The notes under the pieces were generated by a model. The model was not told where the DNA came from. It did not search any database and was given only the letters and a program-made list of their open reading frames with translations. From NCBI GenBank assembly GCA_050953105.1, contig JBMNMA010000004.1, positions 372,001 to 436,000 on the forward strand: a DNA stretch of 64,000 nt, read 5' to 3'. Positions 57,805-64,000 of the stretch are shown here, one piece after another (position 1 is the first letter of the stretch; every line of letters starts with the position of its first letter). The position numbers and the translations under genes are program-made. This stretch comes from UBA1206 sp050953105. GTDB taxonomy: Bacteria > Bacillota > Clostridia > Oscillospirales > CAG-382.

Positions 57805-59103
57805 TTATCTGTCTTTAATCTTAAATGCGTTAAAACCGGGGTAGAAGGCTCCTTCGCCAAGCTCTTCTTCAATGCGGAGCAGCCGGTTGTATTTCGCCAC
57901 CCGCTCGCTGCGGCTGGGAGCACCGGTCTTAATCTGGCCGGCATTCATGGCCACCGCAAGGTCGGCAATGGTTGTATCTTCGGTTTCACCAGAACGGTGG
58001 GAAACAATGGCGGTGTATCCTGCCCGGTGGGCCATCATAATGGCTTCAAGGGTTTCGGATACCGAGCCTATCTGGTTTAGCTTAATCAATATGGAGTTGC
58101 CGCAGCCGGACGAAATTCCCTTTGAAAGCCTTTCGGTGTTGGTAACAAACAGGTCGTCCCCCACCAGCTGCAGCTTGTCGCCCAGGGTGGATGTCACTAA
58201 CCTCCAGCCTTCCCAGTCTTCTTCGTCAAGACCGTCTTCTATCGAGTAAATGGGGTATTTTTCCACAAGCTCTTTCCAGTGTTCAACCAGAGTGGCGGAG
58301 GTATAGCGTTTGCCGGACTTGGGAAGCAGATATTCCCCCTTTGCGCCGCTTTTCCATTCGCTGGCGGCGGCGTCAAGGGCAAGCACAAAGTCCTTGCCGG
58401 GAACGTAGCCGGCGGTCTTTATGGCTTCGATAATATACTGAATTGCCTCCTCGTCGCTGGCAAGGTTAGGCGCAAAGCCCCCCTCATCCCCCACAGAAGT
58501 GGCAAGTCCCTTGGACTTGAGTATCTTTGCAAGGGTATGGAAAACCTCGGTGCACCAGCGCAAGCCTTCGGCAAAGCTTTCCGCCCCTACGGGCATAATC
58601 ATAAATTCCTGAACGTCAACGGTGTTGGAGGCATGGGCCCCGCCGTTTAATATATTCATCATGGGAACGGGAAGCCGGTTGGCCTGAATTCCCCCTAAAA
58701 ACCTGTAAAGTGGAACACCTAAAAACTCCGCCGCCGCCCTTGCGCAGGCAATGGAAACGGCAAGAATGGCGTTTGCGCCGAGATTAGATTTATCCTTAGT
58801 GCCGTCGGCATTTATCATGGCCTTGTCAATGGCGTAAATGTCGGTGGCATCCATGCCAATAAGGATATCGTTAATAACCGTGTTTATGTTGTTAACGGCT
58901 TTGGTAACTCCCTTGCCGCCGTAACGGCTTTTGTCACCGTCCCTAAGCTCAAGAGCTTCAAATTCGCCGGTGGAGGCTCCGCTGGGGGACGCCCCTCTGC
59001 CGGATATGCCGTTTTCAAGGAAAACCTCTGCCTCAACGGTGGGGTTTCCCCTTGAATCGATTATCTGTCTGCCGATTACTTTTGTGATAACGGCCTTTTT
59101 CAT
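57805..59103 (-). CDS. eno: Enolase
   Basis: A 432-residue glycolytic enzyme converting 2-phosphoglycerate to phosphoenolpyruvate. Landmarks are GRQIIDSRGNPTVEAEV, SGASTGEFEALELRDGD, the metal-binding region YSIEDGLDEEDWEGW, the catalytic Lys in LIKLNQIGS, and SHRSGETEDTTIADLAV. It is monocistronic, with a bidirectional terminator just beyond its stop and a promoter at 59132-59159. Confidence 0.97.
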   Translation of the reverse strand: MKKAVITKVIGRQIIDSRGNPTVEAEVFLENGISGRGASPSGASTGEFEALELRDGDKSRYGGKGVTKAVNNINTVINDILIGMDATDIYAIDKAMINADGTKDKSNLGANAILAVSIACARAAAEFLGVPLYRFLGGIQANRLPVPMMNILNGGAHASNTVDVQEFMIMPVGAESFAEGLRWCTEVFHTLAKILKSKGLATSVGDEGGFAPNLASDEEAIQYIIEAIKTAGYVPGKDFVLALDAAASEWKSGAKGEYLLPKSGKRYTSATLVEHWKELVEKYPIYSIEDGLDEEDWEGWRLVTSTLGDKLQLVGDDLFVTNTERLSKGISSGCGNSILIKLNQIGSVSETLEAIMMAHRAGYTAIVSHRSGETEDTTIADLAVAMNAGQIKTGAPSRSERVAKYNRLLRIEEELGEGAFYPGFNAFKIKDR

Positions 59104-59131
59104 ATTTTAATCCCCCTTTTGTTTTTCTTTT

Positions 59132-59159
59132 ATTATACACAAAAAAGGTTAACACACAA
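59132..59159 (-). promoter_or_regulatory. Promoter of eno
   Basis: Minus strand TTGTGT (59154-59159), 16 bp, TATAAT (59132-59137). Confidence 0.55.
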
Positions 59160-59167
59160 TATAAATT

Positions 59168-59725
59168 TTATAACTTTTTCCATTCATCCCTTAAAATAGC
59201 ATAAATGCTGGCGTCCACAATACCCTGATTGTTAAAATCCGCCTTGCGGTGGGTGCCTTCGTATTTCATGTCGCACTTTGCCATAACCTTTCCCGAATTG
59301 GGGTTGTTGGGATCGTGCTGGGACTCTATCCGGTTTACCCCCACCTTTTCAAAGAAAAACTCAATTAAGGCTGCCATCGCTTCGCTGGTGTAACCCTTAT
59401 GCCACCACTTTGTGCCTATGCAGTAGCCTATGTGAACCATTTCGATCCGGTCATCCTGCTCCACCACGGCTATCGAGCCTATGGGCTCCCCCACCTCGTC
59501 GGGGACTATCGCCCACAGATAAAAGTCGTTTTGTTCATAGGACTTTATCCAGCTTTCAAGTATATGTCTGCTTGTTTCAACGCTTTTATGTGTGGGCCAG
59601 CGTAAAAACTTTGTAACCTCCGGGTCGGATGCCCAGTTATTAAACATGGTGTCGGCGTCATTTTCGGTAAATCTTCTTAATGTAAGCCTTTTTGTCCTTA
59701 TTTCCTGTGTTCCTATATGAATCAT
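59168..59725 (-). CDS. GNAT-family N-acetyltransferase (RimJ/RimL type)
   Basis: A 185-residue acetyltransferase: RTKRLTLRRFTENDADTMFNNW at the start, IGYCIGTKWWHKGYTSEAMAAL with the acetyl-CoA loop near 98-118, and the VNRIESQHDPNNPNSGKVMAK region typical of RimJ/RimL-like enzymes. It is last in the three-gene minus-strand operon, one base after the Nudix gene. The substrate is unknown. Confidence 0.88.
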   Translation of the reverse strand: MIHIGTQEIRTKRLTLRRFTENDADTMFNNWASDPEVTKFLRWPTHKSVETSRHILESWIKSYEQNDFYLWAIVPDEVGEPIGSIAVVEQDDRIEMVHIGYCIGTKWWHKGYTSEAMAALIEFFFEKVGVNRIESQHDPNNPNSGKVMAKCDMKYEGTHRKADFNNQGIVDASIYAILRDEWKKL

Positions 59726-59726
59726 A

Positions 59727-60188
59727 TTACATCTCCGTTCCGTAAAGAGAATAACCCTTTTCTGCCCCGTATTCGGGGTAGTGGAGTAAAGAGTTCTCCC
59801 TGCCTTTTTTATACATAAGCAGGCACCGCGTTGTCATTTCGGTAACGTCGTTCCTTGACAAAGCTTCGTCTATGTCCATAAACACCGCTTCGCTGTTTTC
59901 CACCCCGTCTGATACCGGAATTCCGGATATATATTCCATTACAAATACCGGATACCAGTTTGTTCTTGAAAACCTTACGGCAAGAAGACCTTTTACCTTT
60001 GCCGTTACCCCGGTTTCCTCCAAAACCTCCCTTACCGCCGTCTCCTCAGGCAGCTCCCCCGATTTGCAAAACCCGCCGGGAATAAGCAGCCTATCCTTTG
60101 CTCCACCGTAGGTGTGCCGGACAAGCAGCACCTTGTTGTCTTTTACCACCACTCCGCTGGCGGCAAATAAAAAATTATCCTGACTCAT
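59727..60188 (-). CDS. Nudix hydrolase
   Basis: A 153-residue hydrolase of nucleoside-diphosphate-linked compounds. The complete Nudix box runs from Gly39 to Gly60 (Gly39, Glu45, Arg53-Glu54, Glu57-Glu58, Gly60), with all catalytic acids kept. It is 2 bp after the methyltransferase gene and one base before the GNAT gene. Confidence 0.9.
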   Translation of the reverse strand: MSQDNFLFAASGVVVKDNKVLLVRHTYGGAKDRLLIPGGFCKSGELPEETAVREVLEETGVTAKVKGLLAVRFSRTNWYPVFVMEYISGIPVSDGVENSEAVFMDIDEALSRNDVTEMTTRCLLMYKKGRENSLLHYPEYGAEKGYSLYGTEM

Positions 60189-60190
60189 TG

Positions 60191-60982
60191 TTATTCCTCT
60201 TTTCTGAAAATATCAAGGGTGTGATGGGACAGCCCCACCATGTCCTGCCGTTCGCATATAGTAAAGTGGTATTTTAAGTATATATCAAAGGTTTCGTCAT
60301 CCATCTGGGGCAGAACATCCCTTAAATATCTTGAAATCATATCCGTTCCCAGATAATGCAGCCGGGTGACGTTAAAGTGTTTCATAAGTTTGTCAATGTC
60401 GGACTTTCTGTGAAGCACAAATACTTCCTTTGGTGTGGAAAGAGCCGTAAAGGTTTCAAGGTCAATAAGCTTTTCTTCCAAAAGGCGTTTAATGTTTCCC
60501 TTTGCAAAGCCGTAATCGATTATTGAAGGGTCGGACACGCAGTATGCCACAAACACCACACCCCCCTTTTTGGTTACCCTGATTGCCTCTGACAGGGCGG
60601 CAAGCTTATCTTTTTCGGTAAACAGATGATACATAGGGCCTAATACCAAGGTTATATCATAGCTATCGGGAGGGAGGAAGGACAAATCCACGGCATTGCC
60701 TTGATAGATATTTACGTTTTCCCCGGGCTTGGTGTTTTGCTTGAAAACCTCAATATTATTAGATACAAGCTCAACCGCATCCACGGCATAGCCATTACGG
60801 GCGAAATAGTGGGAATACCTACCCGTCCCTGCTCCTATTTCCACAATTTTCATTCCGTGGGCAAGGTATTTTTCAACATATTTAACCGTGGTAAGAAATT
60901 CTATACCGCCATGCTTTGAGGTAAGGCGTAAATCCTCATTATAAACGGTATAGTAATTTGACAATGCCTCAAATGCTTCCAT
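60191..60982 (-). CDS. Class I SAM-dependent methyltransferase
   Basis: A 263-residue methyltransferase with the SAM loop IVEIGAGTGRYSHYFA (46-60). The acidic VDAVELV lies at strand 2, VLGPMYHLFTEKDK at motif IV, and AIRVTKKGGVVFVAYC after it. It heads the operon with the Nudix and GNAT genes, behind AAGGAGGG and a consensus promoter. The three genes may act together in modifying or clearing a metabolite, though nothing names the substrate. Confidence 0.88.
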   Translation of the reverse strand: MEAFEALSNYYTVYNEDLRLTSKHGGIEFLTTVKYVEKYLAHGMKIVEIGAGTGRYSHYFARNGYAVDAVELVSNNIEVFKQNTKPGENVNIYQGNAVDLSFLPPDSYDITLVLGPMYHLFTEKDKLAALSEAIRVTKKGGVVFVAYCVSDPSIIDYGFAKGNIKRLLEEKLIDLETFTALSTPKEVFVLHRKSDIDKLMKHFNVTRLHYLGTDMISRYLRDVLPQMDDETFDIYLKYHFTICERQDMVGLSHHTLDIFRKEE

Positions 60983-61013
60983 ATCAATCTACCCTCCTTG
61001 TGAAATTTTTACA

Positions 61014-61042
61014 AGTATATCACGCCGCCGTAACGCTGTCAA
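61014..61042 (-). promoter_or_regulatory. Promoter of the methyltransferase-Nudix-GNAT operon
   Basis: Minus strand TTGACA (61037-61042), 17 bp, TATACT (61014-61019). Confidence 0.85.
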
Positions 61043-61114
61043 CCGGAACATTTAACAAACTATGAACATAAATTTAATATTTGCCTTGCTATTATAACCA
61101 ATATACAAATATTA

Positions 61115-61143
61115 TTGATTGTTTAACCGGTTTATGTTAATAT
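61115..61143 (+). promoter_or_regulatory. Possible promoter of the alpha/beta hydrolase gene
   Basis: TTGATT (61115-61120), 17 bp, TAATAT (61138-61143), 29 bp before the ATG. Confidence 0.45.
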
Positions 61144-61171
61144 GAACGCAGCTTTAGAAACAGGAGGATAC

Positions 61172-62230
61172 ATGATAACTCAAATGCTACCGATTAGAGC
61201 AACCGACGGCTTTTGTCTTGATGTCCGCCTTTGCCTTCCTGAAAACAATGTTCCCGATAAAATTGTCATTTACGTCAACGGCTCTGGGCCTATGACATAT
61301 AGCTGCAAACGCCGGCTTCCCGACGGAACTACCTTTAATTATTTTGACATTTTCGCCAATGAGTTTACAAAGCGCAACATCGGTTTTATTTCCTACAGCC
61401 AGCGTGGCGTAACCGACGGGGAAAATCCGCCGTTTTTTGCCGATATTGACGATGAGGCATATAAAACCTATCTGCCTTCCAATTCGGTGTCTGACATATC
61501 TCTTATAACCGCATACATAAACGAAAATTATCCCGCATCAAGGGTAATTCTCTTGGGCTGGAGCGAGGGGACGATTATTGCCCCGCTGGTGGCGAAAAAT
61601 AAAAGCATAAAGGTTGACGCCCTTATGCTTGCCGGATATGTAAATTTAAACCTCATTGACATCCTGAAATGGCAGCTTACCGGCAACTCCACCCTTATTT
61701 TGTGGCGCAGCCTGTTTGACTATGACAAAAAGGGTTATATAACCGAAGAAGACTATATCACCGACCGCAACAGTGTCAGGCAGGCCATGTTCGGCGACAC
61801 CCCCTTTTCCTCCCTTGACCTTGACGGGGACGGAAAAATTACCACCGCCGACACCCTGCCTTTGGCAAAGCCCCACCTTGACAATATGCTAAAAGCCATA
61901 GAGGAAAATGACGACGAATGGCTTAAAAACAATCACGGCATACGACTTACCAGCGGATGGTTTAAGGATCACGCCTCACTTTCCCCTAACAGCCGGGTTT
62001 TACCCGAACTTGACTTGCCTATACACATTTTTGCCGGAGAATACGACTTTATGACACCTATATGGCAAGCGCAGGATATTTACAACGAATTTATCCGTCT
62101 GGGAAAAACCAACCTGTCGCTTTACACCTTCGAAGGCCATGACCATGACCTGAAGATTTTAAGATATATATTGAAAAACGAATTTTCAGAGGGAATGAAA
62201 AAGCTCTTTGACGTGGCGGAAAGTATATGA
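61172..62230 (+). CDS. Alpha/beta hydrolase with two EF-hand loops in the cap region
   Basis: A 352-residue serine hydrolase. The nucleophile elbow is GWSEG with Ser131, the oxyanion/strand region is IVIYVNGSGP, and the late acid and histidine lie in HIFAGEYDFMTP and FEGHDHDLK. Between the core strands, DYDKKGYITEED (183-194) and DLDGDGKITTAD (216-227) both fit the EF-hand calcium loop. This suggests a calcium-stabilised lid. There is no signal peptide, so cytoplasmic location is predicted. ACAGGAGG precedes ATG 61172. The upstream ATG at 61142 has no ribosome site. The stop overlaps the next small gene by ATGA. Confidence 0.82.
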   Translation: MITQMLPIRATDGFCLDVRLCLPENNVPDKIVIYVNGSGPMTYSCKRRLPDGTTFNYFDIFANEFTKRNIGFISYSQRGVTDGENPPFFADIDDEAYKTYLPSNSVSDISLITAYINENYPASRVILLGWSEGTIIAPLVAKNKSIKVDALMLAGYVNLNLIDILKWQLTGNSTLILWRSLFDYDKKGYITEEDYITDRNSVRQAMFGDTPFSSLDLDGDGKITTADTLPLAKPHLDNMLKAIEENDDEWLKNNHGIRLTSGWFKDHASLSPNSRVLPELDLPIHIFAGEYDFMTPIWQAQDIYNEFIRLGKTNLSLYTFEGHDHDLKILRYILKNEFSEGMKKLFDVAESI

Positions 62231-62418
62231 GCGGGCTTGATAATAAAGAAAGTGTTATAAATCAATATTCGGCACCGCAGAATCTTGATTACAGAATTTT
62301 GCTACATGATAAATATTCGATAAATAAACAGGGGTTCGGTAACTGGCTTTTTTTAAATTACCAAATCAAACCGGGGCAAAAAATCCTTAACGGCTGTTTC
62401 TTTATGTTTAAAAAATAA
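62227..62418 (+). pseudogene. Truncated SAM methyltransferase (N-terminal fragment)
   Basis: A 63-codon ORF starting on the hydrolase stop (ATGA). Its sequence, NQYSAPQNLDYRILLHDKYS then GFGNWLFLNYQIKPGQKIL, is the N-terminal lead-in of class I methyltransferases. In such proteins the GQKIL strand is followed at once by ELGCGTG. Here it turns into NGCFFMFKK and a stop, so the SAM-binding loop and all the rest are lost. It is a remnant, possibly still translated by coupling. Confidence 0.65.
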
Positions 62419-62474
62419 CGCTTACTGACCAATGATTCTGTATTGTTATTTTGGTAAAAGGAATGGTGATAAGT

Positions 62475-62888
62475 TTGAAAAAGATAGCTTTGTTCTTAAT
62501 TACAGTGCAAGTCTTGCTTATTTTTAGCGCATGTAATTTTGACTTGTATTATGGCAAGCGTCCTTTTGACTACGGCAATGCAAAATGGGTTAGTAAAGAA
62601 CCGTCAATATGGTTTGTAGTTGATATTGATGATGAGCAGTATTACTCTCCAAAAGGTGAAATTATAATCGATAATCAAACGATAGAAGTGTCATTTCGTT
62701 TTATAACAGAAACGAATCAACTGTTTATTGATTTGATAAAATCAAATTCTGCTTCCTATGATTCTTTATTAAACGGTGTTTGCGAGTTTTATCCCGATAA
62801 AATGATTTTGAAGGTTGAAAAAGAAAGTGACAATTTGTTTAACGAAAAATATGATACGATAACCTTTATAAAGGAACCAATAGAGTGA
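62475..62888 (+). CDS. Hypothetical lipoprotein
   Basis: About 137 residues with a lipoprotein signal peptide (MKKIALFLITVQVLLIFSAC, lipobox FSAC) and a small beta-rich domain (SIWFVVDIDDEQYYSPKGEI, IEVSFRFITETNQLFIDL, KYDTITFIKEP). The base composition is more AT-rich than the neighbours. The start is unclear. TTG 62475 is chosen for its signal peptide with GGTGA upstream, and GTG 62466 is possible. I do not recognise a family. It is followed 11 bp later by the histidine phosphatase gene. Confidence 0.65.
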   Translation: MKKIALFLITVQVLLIFSACNFDLYYGKRPFDYGNAKWVSKEPSIWFVVDIDDEQYYSPKGEIIIDNQTIEVSFRFITETNQLFIDLIKSNSASYDSLLNGVCEFYPDKMILKVEKESDNLFNEKYDTITFIKEPIE

Positions 62889-62899
62889 TGAGGTAGCTT

Positions 62900-63505
62900 A
62901 TGAAATCCATTATAACCATTCAGCACACCGAGGCGGTTCACCATAACCTTGGAATGGTGGGCTCCTGGACTGACTGGGAACTTACCGAAAACGGAAAAGA
63001 AAAGGCCGAAAACATAGGCAAAAATCTGTCTAAACTACTTTTAGGAAAAGGCTATAAAATCTACTGCTCCGACCTTCTCCGGGCAAAACAAACCGCAACA
63101 CCCCTTGCAAGGTATCTGGGTGTCGATATTTGCTATGACTCTGATCTCAGGGAGCACAATTTAGGCGAAGCTGTGGGAAAATCCGGCCGGTGGGCAATGG
63201 AAAATGCCCTGCCTGTGTCAACCTTTGACGACCGGCAGTTTAGAGGTGCCGAAAGCAGACGGGAATTCTGGAACAGGGTTAAAAAGGCATGTGACAAAAT
63301 AATTAATGATGAAGCGGAAAGTATTGTAATCGTTTCCCACGGAGTGTTTTTAAGCGATTTTCAATCGATTTGGCTGGGTAATGATATTCACGAACTAAGA
63401 TATACCGGCTTACCCGGAGGAGTGTCGTTTTTAACTATTGACGACAATGGCAACCGGCTTATTAGCAGGTGGAACGATAGCTTCTTTATGCATATGGTAG
63501 AGTGA
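62900..63505 (+). CDS. Histidine phosphatase family protein with altered RHG motif
   Basis: A 201-residue protein of the phosphoglycerate-mutase-like superfamily. The N-terminal motif is IQHTEA with catalytic His9, but Gln8 replaces the usual Arg of RHG. SDLLRAKQTATPLARYLG supplies the second Arg. The acid region is DSDLREHNLGE. The second His lies in VIVSHGVFLSDF. Loss of the first Arg may change phosphate handling or substrate. GATGAGG precedes the ATG. A relic of another family member is at 29143. Confidence 0.85.
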   Translation: MKSIITIQHTEAVHHNLGMVGSWTDWELTENGKEKAENIGKNLSKLLLGKGYKIYCSDLLRAKQTATPLARYLGVDICYDSDLREHNLGEAVGKSGRWAMENALPVSTFDDRQFRGAESRREFWNRVKKACDKIINDEAESIVIVSHGVFLSDFQSIWLGNDIHELRYTGLPGGVSFLTIDDNGNRLISRWNDSFFMHMVE

Positions 63506-63575
63506 TTACCTAACAATAGTTAAAAAACCATTATATTTAAGTCGCCGGTTTTACGAATTTTGGTTAAATTGACAC

Positions 63576-63604
63576 TTGCAAACCCATGATATCGGGTATA
63601 TAAT
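63576..63604 (+). promoter_or_regulatory. Promoter of the chorismate mutase leader
   Basis: TTGCAA (63576-63581), 17 bp, TATAAT (63599-63604). The spacer holds the short inverted repeat ACCC...GGGT. Confidence 0.75.
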
Positions 63605-63632
63605 ACAACAAATACGTTTAGGAGGATACGCC

Positions 63633-63842
63633 ATGCTGTTAAAGGGCAAAGCAAATAGTTGTCGTCTTTCCCCTATGACAGATAGGGTATCTTACTATGC
63701 CTATAACAACAAAGACACTTTTTCGGTGTCTTTTTTTGCTTTTTATTTTTCTTTTATTTACCGCTATTACTATTATTTTAGCGGCAAAATTGAATATTTT
63801 ACGGAAAAGCCAAAAAGGTATTTGTTACCCGCAGGGGTCTGA
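63633..63842 (+). CDS. Tyr/Phe-rich leader peptide of the aromatic amino acid gene
   Basis: A 69-codon ORF with a strong GGAGG site 7 bp before its ATG, downstream of a good promoter and 74 bp upstream of a chorismate mutase gene. It contains 11 Tyr and 8 Phe. YYAY (codons 21-24, 63693-63704) lies 6 nt before the terminator stem at 63711. Later FFAFYFSF and YRYYYYF follow. A ribosome stalled at the YYAY codons would cover the 5' arm of that stem and allow read-through, so this fits a tyrosine (or Tyr/Phe) attenuator. The part after the T run may be incidental reading of AT-rich DNA. An upstream in-frame TTG at 63576 lies within the promoter and is not the start. Confidence 0.7.
   Translation: MLLKGKANSCRLSPMTDRVSYYAYNNKDTFSVSFFAFYFSFIYRYYYYFSGKIEYFTEKPKRYLLPAGV
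63671..63704 (+). promoter_or_regulatory. Alternative hairpins in the leader before the attenuator
   Basis: CCCTAT (63671-63676) can pair with ATAGGG (63682-63687). The ATAGG part can instead pair with CCTAT (63700-63704). The two are mutually exclusive folds of the type used in attenuation. Confidence 0.5.
63711..63738 (+). terminator. Attenuator terminator in the aromatic leader
   Basis: 8-bp stem AAAGACAC / GTGTCTTT, 7-nt loop, then a T run. It lies inside the leader peptide frame. Confidence 0.7.
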
Positions 63843-63862
63843 CAAAATGTGCATGTATAAGT

Positions 63863-63895
63863 AAAGCGGCTTTTCCCAAGCGGAAAAGCCGCTTT
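63863..63895 (+). terminator. Strong 14-bp hairpin just upstream of the chorismate mutase gene
   Basis: AAAGCGGCTTTTCC and GGAAAAGCCGCTTT pair perfectly over 14 bp with a 5-nt loop, 7 bp before the AAAAGGAG ribosome site. It may be a second terminator or a translation-controlling stem. Confidence 0.6.
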
Positions 63896-63916
63896 TATAT
63901 ATAAAAGGAGCAGCCT

Positions 63917-64000
63917 ATGAACAAGCTTCAGGAAGCAAGACACCGGATAGACGCCATTGACGCAGAGATGGCAAGGCTTTTTAAGGAACGGATGGCCGCC
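63917..64000 (+). CDS. Chorismate mutase domain protein, partial (probably PheA or a related bifunctional enzyme)
   Basis: Only the first 28 codons are in the window. The pattern KLQEARHRIDAIDAEMARLF followed by KERM is the first helix of AroQ-type chorismate mutase, with Arg9/Arg11-type and acidic contacts. This domain begins P-proteins (PheA) and other shikimate-branch enzymes, so the exact product depends on the missing C-terminus. AAAAGGAG lies 6 bp before the ATG. The Tyr/Phe-rich leader upstream points to control by aromatic amino acids. Confidence 0.8.
   Translation, partial: MNKLQEARHRIDAIDAEMARLFKERMAA

Noticed and set aside
63576..63632. Extension of the aromatic leader peptide to a TTG at 63576
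   Set aside because: That codon is the -35 element itself. The GGAGG site sits 7 bp before the ATG at 63633.

Overview
The window is chromosomal DNA from a spore-forming member of the Clostridia (Firmicutes), most likely an uncultured Oscillospirales-type gut bacterium. The evidence is a complete spoIIIAA-AH engulfment operon, strong AAGGAGG ribosome binding sites, frequent TTG and GTG starts, consensus TTGACA/TATAAT promoters, and many secreted or lipid-anchored glycan-handling proteins. I saw no rRNA, CRISPR array, insertion sequence or phage module.

Layout. 1-1340: a secreted F5/8-type carbohydrate-binding protein with a dockerin-like repeat (cut by the left edge) and a small lipoprotein. 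1557-4453: a GH27 alpha-galactosidase coupled to a zinc-ribbon protein, a serine acetyltransferase, and a small membrane zinc-ribbon protein. 4556-6466: an oligopeptide-type binding lipoprotein with a structured leader. 6765-11801 (minus): deoB-tsaE-tsaB-rpiB-apgM and a beta-lactamase-fold lipoprotein. 11945-18080: a SpoVB-like flippase followed by spoIIIAA-AH. 18396-26958 (minus): an M32 carboxypeptidase and a 7-kb cyclic-glucan-synthase-like gene. 27078-29085: comF, a HAD phosphatase, a frameshifted winged-helix gene, and tRNA-Thr and tRNA-Tyr. 29143-30324: relics of a histidine phosphatase and an S41 peptidase.

30420-41854 is the main accessory locus. It holds two near-duplicate solute-binding lipoproteins without permeases, two DUF4855 proteins (one cytoplasmic, one a lipoprotein), a surface-anchored F5/8 protein, a DeoR regulator facing a 9-bp inverted repeat, a relB relic and a beta-helix polysaccharide-lyase-like protein. 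It looks like an uncharacterised glycan-capture system.

41955-53157 is a branched-chain amino acid operon, ilvBNCD-leuA-cimA-leuCDB. It is preceded by a 39-residue peptide very rich in Ile, Val and Leu and by a terminator, which together form a classic leader-peptide attenuator. CimA plus LeuCDB gives a threonine-independent route to isoleucine.

53303-60982: an aminoglycoside-phosphotransferase-like kinase, an RNA methyltransferase, the YyaL-type thioredoxin-domain protein, a ferritin-like protein, a small ACT-like protein, enolase, and a methyltransferase-Nudix-GNAT operon. 61172-64000: an alpha/beta hydrolase with two EF-hand loops, a truncated methyltransferase, a lipoprotein, a histidine phosphatase, and a second attenuator. 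That attenuator has a leader peptide rich in Tyr and Phe ahead of a chorismate mutase gene cut by the right edge. Two ribosome-dependent attenuators in one Firmicutes window are notable, because this phylum more often uses T-boxes.
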